Of a stretch of 64,000 nucleotides of DNA, positions 35,524-45,699 are shown piece after piece (within the stretch, counting starts at the first letter, position 1; every line of letters starts with the position of its first letter). The stretch lies in assembly GCA_002049455.2 (NCBI GenBank), contig KV918803.1:272387-336386 (forward strand). The letters are read 5' to 3'. Below the pieces are notes generated by a model, which worked only from the letters and a program-made list of their open reading frames with translations, was not told the DNA's origin and did not search any database. The DNA is from Porphyra umbilicalis (lineage: Eukaryota > Rhodophyta > Bangiophyceae > Bangiales > Bangiaceae). A program made the position numbers and the translations under genes.

Positions 35524-36075
35524 GAGCGTCTCCACCAATAGCTCCAACCGTCCAAAGAGCCAAACGTGGCACCCTTTGGCCGTTTGGACGGTTGGAGCTT
35601 TGGTGGCTGGGTTCCGCTACAAAACTAGGGTGTGACGGGGCTGTGACGGCCCTTAAATAGACCGGTTCACATTTTCTAATCCCTTAATACATCTCGTGGT
35701 GGCCTCGCGGGATCGCCCTTCTTTTGGAGCTTGAACGGCAGCGCCACTCCAAACAGGCCTGTTTGGAGACGCCCCGAGTCGTTTGGCCAACCCCTGGTTC
35801 CCTGTTCGGACCACGAACGCCAATGGAAAGCGTGACCCGTGGCTTGCAGACAGTTGCGAGACGATCTGGCAGTCATGGAGATTCTCTGTAGTGCATCTGT
35901 GGGAATACTGGCGTGCCACAAAAGAGGCCCACCGCCAGAGACGTCGAGACGAGCCCAAGTTTGAGACGTGATCTGCTTAGTTTTGGCTCTGCGTTTGGAG
36001 AGCCAGTGACAGCACCACACATTGTGCACACGTGGCCGTTGGGTTGGACGGTTGGCTCCATTGGTGGAGATGCTC
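35524..36075 (+). mobile_element. PIF/Harbinger-like MITE, copy 1 (552 bp)
   Basis: It is flanked by TCA on both sides (35,521-35,523 and 36,076-36,078). The ends are GAGCGTCTCCACCAATAGCT and, on the complement, GAGCATCTCCACCAATGGAG. A 3-bp TWA-like duplication (TCA here, TTA at copy 2) with GAGCATCTCC-type ends fits the PIF/Harbinger superfamily. The left end also contains a self-complementary hairpin: the CCACCAATAGCTCC arm at 35,531 pairs with the arm ending CTTTGGTGG near 35,606. No transposase is encoded. It is nearly identical to copy 2 at 41,022-41,573, so activity was fairly recent. Confidence 0.8.
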
Positions 36076-36521
36076 TCAGTGGCCTGGACACGCAATGACG
36101 AAATCCCACTCGAGGCTATGGTGCCTGTCTGCAGTTCGAAGATGACCCGATGGAGATAGATCTACAATAGAATTCGCGTTTTGGCCAGTGGGGGCACTGC
36201 CACACCATGCTCCTGAGGACCGGTTGTACTGTTCCAATGGCCCGGGCGAATTGGGAGAGAAAACCCGCCTCAGGCCACATTCGCGAAACCACCAATTCTT
36301 ACTAGCACCCCTCCAGGAGCCACTCTCCGGCTGGTGCCTCCCTAATGAGAGATGGTTTGCTAAACGTGCCGCAACGCTCAAAATAGGCATGCAAATGAGC
36401 TCGCCTGACAGTGCCAGTTTCGTCTGTACGCCAGGCATAGTTGTCAGCAGGACGATTTTCCTCGCTGGTCATCCTTCATATGAAGCTCGCGGTGGGCCAC
36501 ATATATATCTGTCTGTCTGTA

Positions 36522-36693
36522 TTGCTGTCTTCTCAATTTTGGCCGATGTGGTCGAAGTCAAGACAGGGTCTCGGTCAACTGCCCATTGGTTGAACGACTT
36601 TATCCGGCTGAATGGATGGCTGAGAAGCAGTTTCGAACAGTTGATCACCCCTCTTGACATCGACGGCATCGGCCAAAATTGGGAAGACAGCAA
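36522..36693. mobile_element. 172-bp fold-back MITE with TA duplication
   Basis: Arms of about 60 bases (TTGCTGTCTTCTCAATTTTG... and its near-complement at the right end) enclose a loop of about 55 bases. TA flanks both ends (36,520-36,521; 36,694-36,695). The element sits between two copies of TATATCTGTCTGTCTGT, a microsatellite present in the same orientation on both sides. The TTGCTG start and CAATTTTG subterminal motif resemble the 400-bp TA elements at 22,116 and 28,399, suggesting related mobilising enzymes. Confidence 0.6.
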
Positions 36694-37833
36694 TATATCT
36701 GTCTGTCTGTCTGTGCACTCCACCAATGGGGCGCCCGCGATCGGGCCGCGTACACGTGCTACAATGGCAAACAAATGGATTGCACGAGCGCCCAGAATTT
36801 CGGGGCATTCAGACGACCAACATTCTAAGGACATGTCTGCACGCCCGGATCAAAAACATCCAGATCAGCGAGCGGCGCAGCGCGAGGCCGTCGAAATGAA
36901 CGAGGGCGCTACAGTGATTTGAATCATTTCGGAAAGAGGAAAATCGGGACGGCCCAAAGTTCCGGCGAGCAGCGCAGCGCCAGGGCGTCGGCTCGAACGC
37001 CAGCTTTACGGCCAGCGGCGCAGCGCGAGGCAGCATTCCCACCGGCGGCTGGGTGTCGGGATTGAGGGCCGTCGTGTGGCGGGATGGGGAAGTGCTGGAA
37101 GGGAGGGCCGCCTCCCCCCCGGCCGCCGGGTGGCGGGGTAGGGGGGGTCCATAAGGGAGGGCCGCCCTCCCCCCAGCATCTATCAGTGGATCCTATTGCG
37201 TTGCTTCCAGTCAGAATGACATTGCCGGCTTATTGCTCAGTACCGACGCCAGCTTTACGGCAAACGGCGCAGCGTGAGGGCGCCTTCCCACCGGCTTGTG
37301 GGTGGCGAATTGGGGAATTTTGCGAGTCGCGGGGTGGGGGGGTCCGGGGGGGAAGGCCGCCTCTCCCCCGGCCACTGGGTGGCGAGATGGGGAAGTTCTG
37401 AAAGGGAGGGCCGCCGCCCCGCCGGCCGCCGGGTGGCGAGGTGGGGGGGGTCAGGCGAGGAGGGCCGCCTCCCTGCTGGTCACCGCATGGCGGCGTGGGG
37501 GGGTCCGGGCGGGATGGCCGCCTCTTCCCCGGCCGCCGGGTGGCGGGGTGGGTGATATCCGGGGGGCAGGCCAGCCTCCCCCCCGGCCGACGGGTGGCGG
37601 GGGCTACTTTTTGTCTATAGACGACCATCCCGGATTGCTGATCGTTAAGCAGTGTCAGTGTTCACCCCCGATACAAGCTAATGGGCCAGTGTTCACTCGT
37701 ATTTACGGATTTCATGACACGGCGTGCACATGAAGTGCAGATCGGTCGGCATTTCAGCCCCCATCACAGAATTATGCACCCAGATTTTGACACTCTCTCA
37801 GGCGATTGATAGCAGCAAACTGACTATTACAAG

Positions 37834-37872
37834 GGGTGAGGTGGGCCCACCTCACCCGCCCCGGGGCGGGTG
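37834..37872. repeat. Two overlapping perfect palindromes
   Basis: A 24-base perfect palindrome (half GGGTGAGGTGGG, 37,834-37,857) overlaps a 20-base one, CACCCGCCCCGGGGCGGGTG (37,853-37,872). Both are conserved in copy B from 41,763. They mark the junction between the unique core and the GTGGC array in each copy. Confidence 0.85.
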
Positions 37873-38400
37873 GGGTGTGGTGGGGTTGAGCAGGCGGGGT
37901 GGGGCGGAGTGACGTGTGGTGACGTGGCGTGGCGTGGCGTGGCGCGGCGTGGCGTGTCGCGGGTGGGGTGGCGTGGTGTGGGTGGCGCGGGTGGGGTGGG
38001 GTGTGGTGGGATTGAGCGGGTGGGGTGGGGCGGGGTGGAGTGTTGTGGGGTGCGGTGTGGCGGGGTTCAGCGGGTGGCGTGAGGCGGAGTGGCGTGGCCT
38101 GGTATGGCGTGAGGTGTGGTTGCGTGGCGCGGCTGGCGTGGCGTAGCGTGGGTGGCGCAGGTGGTATGGCGTGGGGTGGCGTGGCGCGGGTGAGATAGTG
38201 TGGGTTGGGATGGCGCGGGTGGCGTGGAATGGCGTGCGGTGGCGTGGGATCGGGAAAAATGAGATTGCTTGGGGTGGGGTCGGGTCGGGTCCGGTGGGGT
38301 GTGGTGGGGTTGGGTCGGGTCGGGTCGGGGCCTCGTGGGCGAGGTGGGACAGAGTAGGGTGGTGTGGGAGGCGCAGATGGGATGGAGTGCGAAGCGTGGA
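37873..38400 (+). repeat. GTGGC / GGGTG minisatellite
   Basis: An irregular array of GTGGCGTGGC, GGTGGGGTGG and GTGGTGTGG motifs, G-rich on one strand and able in principle to form quadruplexes. The same array, shorter, follows the palindromes in copy B (41,790-42,035). Confidence 0.75.
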
Positions 38401-39218
38401 TGATACTGCAGGCGCGGCTTATGATTATGAACGGGAGTGCACAAGGTACAGCATGGAGATGTTCACGTCGATTCATGGCGGGAACACACGTTGCATCTTC
38501 TGGGTAGGGCCCCAAGTCTTTATTCTGGAGAACTCTACAGGCAATGTACAGCCGACGGGCACTCCTGGCATATATAGCAGCCCATTCATGGTGCACTGCG
38601 CATGAAGAACACCCGTTCCTCCGTGTTTCTGCAAGCTTAACGACTGAGGTGCTAGCCGTCTCCGGGTATTAGAGCCGCGGCACTGTACATGTCACCTCGA
38701 CACGGGTACACCTGTGACATCCTCTGGTTAGGGCGCCGTCACATTTTGATTGAGCAGCCTACATGCGCTAGCTGGCCGACGGACACTAGTGCATTAACAT
38801 TAATACAGTCAGCACTGGACCAGACGAGGGGTTCTGCCGACAGCTTCGGTTCGACAAGAGAGGCAGCAGATGCATGTGGCTGTCGCTTGGACGGCTACGA
38901 TAGTGTGGGGTTCGCTTTCCCACTCGAGGAGTCTGACGGAAGTTGAGAGAGCGCAACGGTCGCAGGTGCTGGACCGGATGTAGCTGGCTCCGTTCTCTAT
39001 CTTTCTAAATATCCTCTGGAAGACGTTTGTGATCTGGTTTCTCGTCTGTCGCATGGTGCTGAGACCACGTCAGATGAAGACGTATCTATGTGCGCCCTGT
39101 GAGCCCTGGGAGGAAACCGCCGCGTCAAGGCACGAACCACCGACAACACGGTGGAATGCGCAGCATTTTGGATTGCTTGAGCCAATGGACTAATGGTGCT
39201 GCTTAATACAAGAAAAAT
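38401..39218. other. No gene seen upstream of the tRNA
   Basis: Near-neutral GC with short frames only. No repeat or domain recognised. Confidence 0.3.
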
Positions 39219-39326
39219 GGGCCTGTGGCAAAATTGGATCGGAGTCCGATCATCACAACGAAACTCTGTCGTTCACGCGCTTGACTACGAATCAAGAGAT
39301 TGCAGGTTCGAGTCCTGCCAGGCTCG
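39219..39326 (+). tRNA. tRNA-Arg(ACG) with a 35-base insertion in the D-loop
   Basis: The acceptor stem pairs GGGCCTG (39,219-39,225) with CAGGCTC (39,319-39,325), with one G-U, and the discriminator is G (39,326). The anticodon arm CTTGA-CTACGAA-TCAAG is perfect, with anticodon ACG at 39,287-39,289. The T-arm GCAGG-TTCGAGT-CCTGC is perfect. Between AATTGGAT (ending 39,239) and ACGCG (from 39,275) lie 35 bases absent from normal tRNA-Arg, containing a hairpin AACGA/TCGTT and a GATCG/CGATC inverted repeat. Removing them leaves a 73-base tRNA. Pol III stop TTTT follows at about 39,335. The D-stem is weak: two pairs plus A-C and A-A mismatches. So this is either an ectopic-intron gene, as known in some red algae, or a disrupted pseudogene. 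Confidence 0.75.
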
Positions 39327-39827
39327 CAGTTCCCTTTTGGCGAAAGTACAGACCTCCGTATCGTTTTAGTCGTGCCAGTTTATGGTGAAGAGTCTTTGTA
39401 TTCCTCGCCTGGGACCAGGCGCGGCAGATCCTCATGGGGGGTCATCAGGCAGTATTGACAGCAGCTGAAAATAGGATAGGTCGTTCATTGAAATGAGAAG
39501 GAAAAAATACGACAGCCACAGCCAATCGAACCCAGACACTCTACGCCAGCCATGGCGCACGCAACGCACACGACCAACATGCTGCAACAGGGCCACCACG
39601 CCTCCATAGCAGCCGCACAGAATGCAGCCAGACAGTAGTATTCTTTCACACCTCTCCCTATGCGAGTAGTGCCTCGGCGACGACAAAGCAGCCCATGATG
39701 TTGGTGTCAATGCTCTGCAGACGTTTTTTTTTTCGCAGCACCTGTGTCCGACGACGCGTCCACGAATGGGTGTACACGTGCGCGGCCTCGGATCTACATT
39801 CGCCGGATGGCCCAGATTTTAAGGGCA
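39327..39827. other. No gene seen downstream of the tRNA
   Basis: Short frames only. A T10 tract lies near 39,726. A minus-strand TTCGATT motif near 39,510 is not part of a foldable tRNA. Confidence 0.3.
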
Positions 39828-42035
39828 TTGCACGGCCAAACATTCTAAGGATCGGGATCCAGCGACCGGAGCAATTCCTGACGGCGAGCAGCGCAGCGCG
39901 AGGGCGTCGGTCCGAACCCCAGCGCTACGGCGAGCAGCGCAGCGCGAGGGCATCCGTCCAAACTCGAGCGCTATGGCGGGCAGCACAGCGTGAGGGCGTC
40001 CGTCCAAACGCCAGCGCTACGGCGAGAAGCGCAGCGCGAGGACGTCTGTCCGAACACCAGCGCTACAGTAAGCAGCGCAGCGCGAGGGCGTCGGTCCGAA
40101 CCCCAGCGCTACCGTGAGCGGCGCAGCGCGAGGGCGTCTTTCCACCGGCTGCTGGGTGGCGGGGTGGGGGGGCCGCCAGGTGGTGGGATGAGCGGGTTAG
40201 GGTACGGAGAGCAGTGCAGCGCGAGGGCGTCGGTTCATGCACCAGCGCTACCGCGAGCAGCGCAGCGAGAGCGCAATGGTCCAAACTCCAGCGCTACCGT
40301 GAGCGGCGCAGCGCGAGGGCATCTTCCCACCGGCTGCTGGGTAGCGGGGTAGGGGGACCGCAAGGTATCAGAGACGGGGGAGTCCGGGCTCGGCGAGCAG
40401 TGCAGCGGGAGGGCGTCGGTCCAAACACCAGCGCTACGGCAAGCAGCGCAGCGCGAGGGCGTCGGTCCGAACCCCAGCGCTACCGTGAGCGGCGCAGCGC
40501 GAGAGCGTCTTTCCACCGGCTGCTGGGTGGCGGGGTTTGGGGGCCGCCAGGTGGCGGGGTGGGGGGGTCCTGGGGGGAGGGCCGCCTCCCCTCCGGCATC
40601 TCAGTCCACACCACAATCATCTGTCCTCAGAACAGAGAACAATTCATTCTCATTCTGGAAAAGTAGCCGAATCTGACATCCTGGACGCCCTTTTTCTCTC
40701 TCTTTGACGCTTCGTATCTCCGAAGCGGCTGCCCTACCGACCAATCTGAGCAACGCACACAGGGGAAGTGGGTGGGCGTGGGCAAACGTTGGCAAGCTTT
40801 CGATTGAGCCGTGTCCCATAGCGGTCTGGCTTCTCTGGAAAATCGTGCCTATGAATGTGAATCAAACTGCCCCATCAGAGATACAATCCTGATGACAATG
40901 TTGAGGGATAGGATTTTCGGGCGCCTGGGGCCCGCCTGGTCCTTCTGTATAACTACTCTCGCAAAGATGGTTGTAGGCTACTGTTGGTCCGTAGACGACC
41001 ATCCCGGATTGCTGATCGTTAGAGTGTATCCACCAATGGCTCCAAACGTCCAAAGAGCCAAACGTGGCACCCTTTGGCCGTTTGGACGGTTGGAGCTTTG
41101 GTGGCTGGGTTCCGCTACAAAACTAGGGTGTGACGGGGCTGTGACGGCCCTTAAATAGACCGGTTCACATTTTCTAATCCCTTAATACATCTCGTGGTGG
41201 CCTCGCGGGATTGCCCTTCTTTTGGAGCTTGAACGGCAGCGCCACTCCAAACAGGCCTGTTTGGAGACGCCCCGAGTCGTTTGGCCAACCCCTGGTTCCC
41301 TGTCTGGACCACGAACGGCAATGGAAAGCGTGACCCGTGGCTTGCAGACAGTTGCGAGACGATCTGGCAGTCAAGGAGATTCTCTGTAGTGCATCTGTGG
41401 GAATACTGGCGTGCCACAAAAGAGGCTCACCGCCAGAGACGTCGAGACGAGCCCAAGTTTGAGACGTGATCTGCTTAGTTTTGGCTCTGCGTTTGGAGAG
41501 CCAGTGACAGCCCCACACGTTGTGCACACGTGGCCGTTGGGTTGGACGGTTGGCTCCATTGGTGGAGATGCTCTTAAGCAGTGTCAGTGTTCACCCCTGA
41601 TACAAGCTAATGGGCCAGTGTTCACTCGTATTTACGGATTTCATGACACGGCGTGCACATGAAGTGCAGATCGGTCGGCATTTCAGCCCCCATCACAGAA
41701 TTATGCACCCAGATTTTGACACTCTCTCAGACGATTGATAGCAGCAAACTGACTATTACAAGGGGTGAGGTGGGCCCACCTCACCCGCCCCGGGGCGGGT
41801 GAGGTGGGGTGGGGTTGGGTGGGGTATGGTGGGGTTGAGCAGGCGGGGTGGGGCGGGGTGACGTGTGGTGACGTGGCGTGGCGTGGCGTGGCGCGGCGTG
41901 GCGTGTCGCGGGTGGGGTGGCGTGGTGTGGGTGGCGCGGGTGGGGTGGGGTGTGGTGGGATTGAGCGGGTGGCGTGGGGCGGGGTGGGGTGTGGTGGGGT
42001 GCGGTGTGGCGGGGTTCAGCGGGTGGCGTTGGGCG
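39828..42035 (+). repeat. Composite repeat, copy B, interrupted by a MITE
   Basis: It has the same order of parts as copy A: head with CATTCTAAGGA (39,842); seven or more 46-base units of the type GAGCAGCGCAGCGCGAGGGC (39,883-40,520), here the longer array; G-rich units with GCTGGGTGGCGGGG; the unique core from 40,976; palindromes from 41,763; and the GTGGC array to 42,035. The core is split at its TTA by the 552-bp element 41,022-41,573, whereas copy A is uninterrupted at the same place (37,645-37,647). Confidence 0.7.
41022..41573 (+). mobile_element. PIF/Harbinger-like MITE, copy 2 (552 bp)
   Basis: It is flanked by TTA (41,019-41,021 and 41,574-41,576), and its outer sequences join to GCTGATCGTTAAGCAGTG, exactly the uninterrupted sequence at 37,637-37,654 in copy A. 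This gives a paralogous empty site and proves the boundaries and the 3-bp duplication. The sequence is nearly identical to copy 1 at 35,524-36,075 and has the same length. Confidence 0.9.
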
Positions 42036-42440
42036 GCAGAGGTTGCAAAATCGGCAAAGTGGGAAATCAGTTGCAAAGGAGACCCCCGTGAGGCGCCGCA
42101 GGGATGTTGGGGAGCGGAGGGGACGCAACAGTGGCGCAAACAATGCGTCACAGATCTCAGATGGCGTGAGACAGCTGCGACGCGTGTAACGCGCATGCGA
42201 CGGTTAGAGATCGCGAAGGACAGCGGCAGAGGTTACAAACGCGGCAAAGTGGCAAAGCCATTGCACACGAGATACCCGTGAGGCGCCAAAGGGACGTCCT
42301 GGAGGGGGGGGGGACCAGCAAGGGCGAACGCTCCTCGCCAAGGACCAGAAGGTCTGCCGGCCGCCAACACGAAGATCAACCAACATGGGGCCGCCCCCAG
42401 CGTGTCGCAGTCGCCGGAGGCGCGACGCGTGTCACGCGGA
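42036..42440 (+). repeat. Tandem duplication of a roughly 190-bp unit
   Basis: GGCAGAGGTT(G/A)CAAA, CGGCAAAGTGG and CCCGTGAGGCGCC recur in the same order at about 42,045-42,105 and 42,228-42,295. A second motif, GCGACGCGTGT(A/C)ACGCG, recurs at about 42,177 and 42,423. No coding function is evident. Confidence 0.5.
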
Positions 42441-43934
42441 AAAATCAAAGACCGTGGGAGAGTAGGGGAGAAGGGCACTCAGCCGTGCCGGGCGGTCGAC
42501 GCCGCCCGGTCGACCACGGGTCCAGGCGCCATTGCGCCTGTCGTCATCTACGGCATTGAGGAGGGCGCTTGCCGGGCCACTCGTCGTGTTGCCGTTGAAG
42601 GCGGTGCGGCAAACGCCGCGCTCCACGTCAAACACGCAATCCACCTGACGCGGGAGTGAGAGGCTTCACTGCTGCAGCAGAGCGGGAGAAAGCAGCGCAG
42701 TGCTGCAGATGAGCGGGAGAGAGAACGCCTAGTTAAGAACCAGTGTTCTGCTCTTCAGCGAACTGCGGCCCTGGATTGGCTCCTCCCTCCAATACGACTG
42801 CTCATTGGTCACAAGGGGGAGTGTCAGATTCCACATCCAAAGTTTCTTGAAGATTACAAGGGGGACAAGGTCATCCGCTCTCATTGGCCCCGAGGGGACG
42901 TTACTGGTTCTTGTTTCATGCTCCTTTCACAAAAATTGACATGCACCGAAGTGGCATTAGACCGCCTCCGACAGGCACAGACGAGATGTACACCACACAT
43001 GGACAAGATATCTGTAGTACTACGGGGCCCCCTATGTGCCAGGGGGCCACCGCGGGGACGTCGGCGGCGCCGGGGGACGCGGCAGCCGTCGGGGGGTGGC
43101 GACGCCAGCGGCGGTGGTGGCCGACGGGGCGGCGAAGCGGGGACCGGGACGATGGGGCCTTCCCGCTGCCCGGCCCGGGCCACCGGAGGAGCGTACCTGA
43201 CCCGCCGCGCCGCGGCACGTGGGCCCCGCGGGGGGCCGGGTTGGCGCGCCCGAGAGGGCGCTGGCGCGCACGAGAGGGCGCAGCAGGCGACGGTCGACCG
43301 GGCGCCACGCGGCGGGTGCAGCGCGTTGCGCGTGGGACGGTTACTCCCCCTCGTCTGTAATGATCTCCTCGGGGGACTTGACATGCATGGGGGGGAATTA
43401 TCTGCATTGCTTGGTGACGGCCCGGGTCAATTCCCATTTGGGGAAACTGGGCCAGGGCGATGGTTTCCGCCCTTTTAGGACGAAGGGCGACAACGGTGGG
43501 AGGCACCGTCGTCGCCGGCAAGTAAACCGTGTCTTCATGTCTTGGCGTTTCGATCGGCCCGACTTCCCGGACCTCGAGTCCCATAGCGGGTGTCGCGCGA
43601 GTGGCCCAGACGGCCGTTACTTCCCTCCCCCTGAGGTGACCCCCCTGATTGTGGTACTATAATATCCACAACTCCAACTGTGGTAATGCTCTCCGAGCGC
43701 TCTGGCTCATTTTCTTGAGCTGTGCACCCTTTTGCACAAACCGTCGACTCCTGCGCACGCTCTTTGACCAGCATTCAGGTAGCCGAGGGAGCAACATCTA
43801 CATACAGATGGCCAGTGTCCCTCCGGAAGTGGTTCGGATAAAACAAAAAGGACTGCAGATTCTGTCTTGGCTTTCCCCGCTTGCCTAGAAGAATGCAGGG
43901 GGACCTGTTGGACGCTGACAGACCCCCCCGACCA
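42441..43934. other. No recognisable gene
   Basis: GC-rich to mixed sequence with overlapping short frames. An uninterrupted plus frame at 42,402-42,659 lacks any motif. The rest (43,000-43,600) shows only Arg/Gly/Pro-rich frames in all phases. Confidence 0.25.
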
Positions 43935-45690
43935 TCATTGCAAATGAAGATGCGGAGCAGTCTTGATGCAGTAGTATGCCGACACTGTGCCTCGGAACGC
44001 GGCAGCAATGGTTGCCCTGTCTTCGCAAAAAAGATAAAAAACGAAAACGTATCCGCGGGCAGGACACAGGGGTGACCAAAAGAGCATATCTGTGGATAGG
44101 GGGGGAGGATGAGCGTTGTTTCCCGCCGTGTGCTCTGGACGTACGCGCCTCACCCCTCCCTTCCACGCCCGCCCCCCCCACTGCAATGATCCTACACTGA
44201 CCCGTGCAACTACCGTACGACAAAGCGTACGTCCGGTCTTTGTTTTCCTTCGCCATATGGAGCATGAAGAAAGATTTTTCCCTGCTGTTCCAGGCATTTT
44301 TTGGCCACGAGAAGCTACAGAACTGGTCTCTGTGGCATAGGTACTCAGAGAAAAAAATGAGGTGCTCAAATGGTCCTGTAGAGCTGAGATACGCCTCGGC
44401 GTTTCTCTGTGCCTCGAGAATCTTCCCGTTTTCTCCGTCTCTGCCGAGCCGGAACGGATCCTGACCAATTTGAGATACTGATACCGAATTATTGTACTTG
44501 GATTAGCGGTGCTACTTGAGTCGCTGTCCAGATCTTGTGCCAGGAACTCGTCTGTCTCGCGATGGAAACGAGTCCGTTTTCATCGTGGCTTCCGGCCACA
44601 GATTGACGCCCGGCGTGCCTCCCTTCTCCTCCTGTATTTCGTTGCGACTGGCGCCACCTGACCCACGAATCCGCATTCGGCGCCTGCCACTGATGCAATG
44701 CTGTGGTGACGCTGGGGGGGGGGGGGGGGGGGGTTCGACGGTGGCCATGCTGTGTGAGAAGCGGCGTGCCGTTCCCCCCTCCCCCCCCCCCACCCCCCCG
44801 CACCCCCCCACTGATGTATCCAGCCCATTTTTCACTTGCCTGGGACCCCACCAGGCAGGTGTCCCCAGAACCGCCAACGGACAGCAGCGTGTAAATGAAG
44901 TCCTCCCGCTGGCGGATCACAGATGGCTTCTCCCATGCCACAATGTTTGGGTCCCTAAGAGAAAACGTGAATCCAATATCCTGCAGGGCACGAAAGAGTG
45001 TCGTGCGCGACCACAAATAGGCGCCCTGTCCATCGCCACGCGCCCCCCCCCCACGGCACCGGCCTCCCCGATGCCGACACCCGCGCTGGCGCCCGGCGAG
45101 GCCCGCACCCCCGTTATCGGGACAGCCCCGTCCTCTGCGCGTGTACCCGCGCGTGACCCTCCAGCGTCCATCGCCACATTCTCGCCACTCTTCTCGCACC
45201 CACCAGCGCCACTCCCCGCCGCGCCCTCCTGACACGTGGTCAACACGTGCAAGGTGCTATCGAGCGTGGGCAGCATCTTGTCTCGGTACTGCTGGTAGAT
45301 GGCAGCCCAGACGCGCGTGTACTCCTCCAGTGGGATGCGCCGCCGGGATTTACGGCGCTCTGGGGTCCCGGCGGGGCGTGTGCGCTCGGCGGCACCCGAC
45401 GCACTCACGCGGGAAACCGTGCGCCGACTCACACCAGTTGCGACCGCCGTGCGCTCCGCAGGCTTTTTCAATACAATCCGCCGTGTGTCCGCCATCTCGC
45501 GCTCAAAGTGCCTCCGCACATTGCGAATGAGAATCACCGCCTCATCTGTGAGCTCCCGCACGACGCGCGCGCGCGCGGTAGCAGTCATACCGCGAACTGC
45601 AGCCGTGCCGACTCGGGCGGCTGCGGCCGCCGTCACGCCATAGGCGGCCGCCACCGTACCACGAGCAGAGCGGCGCACGCGGGGAGCCAT
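43935..45690 (-). pseudogene. Tc1-like transposase remnant
   Basis: The first part (45,690-45,060) encodes an Ala/Arg-rich leader, a basic region and a helix-turn-helix-like stretch KKPAERTAVATGVSRRTVSR, then RRIPLEEYTRVWAAIYQQYRD. In the next frame (45,035-44,830) comes YLWSRTTLFRALQDIGFTF followed by KPSVIRQREDFIYTLL, the layout that precedes the first catalytic Asp in Tc1-like transposases. The frame change falls at a C-run near 45,040-45,051. The catalytic part is not intact: a G/C homopolymer region (44,717-44,820) and unrelated-looking frames follow. RATIAAAFRGTVSAYYC near 43,990 may be a piece of the catalytic core. Other DDE families are not excluded. Confidence 0.45.
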
Positions 45691-45699
45691 GTCGGTGGG

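Larger units (their letters stand above)
36800..38400 (+). repeat. Composite repeat, copy A
   Basis: The order of parts is a head containing CATTCTAAGGA (near 36,820); degenerate 46-base minisatellite units of the type GAGCGGCGCAGCGCGAGG (36,868-37,030 and near 37,250); G-rich units of about 55-60 bases with CCGGCCGCCGGGTGGCG and GGGAGGGCCGCC (37,090-37,600); a roughly 230-base unique core (from 37,598); twin palindromes; and a GTGGCG/GGGTG array. Copy B at 39,828-42,035 repeats the same order. No gene is recognised; the long open frames over the GTGGC array are shadows of the repeat. Confidence 0.7.

Noticed and set aside
37772..38596. 274-codon minus frame rich in His, Pro and Thr
   Set aside because: It is the translation of the GTGGC minisatellite and its flanks; a repeat without stops is not evidence of a gene.
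39500..39590. Possible second tRNA on the minus strand (TTCGATT loop)
   Set aside because: The putative T-stem does not pair, position 61 is not C, and no anticodon arm or acceptor can be formed, even allowing permutation.
36868..40520. CRISPR-like regular repeats
   Set aside because: The 46-base units are head-to-tail with no unique spacers, vary in sequence and occur in a eukaryotic genome; this is a minisatellite.
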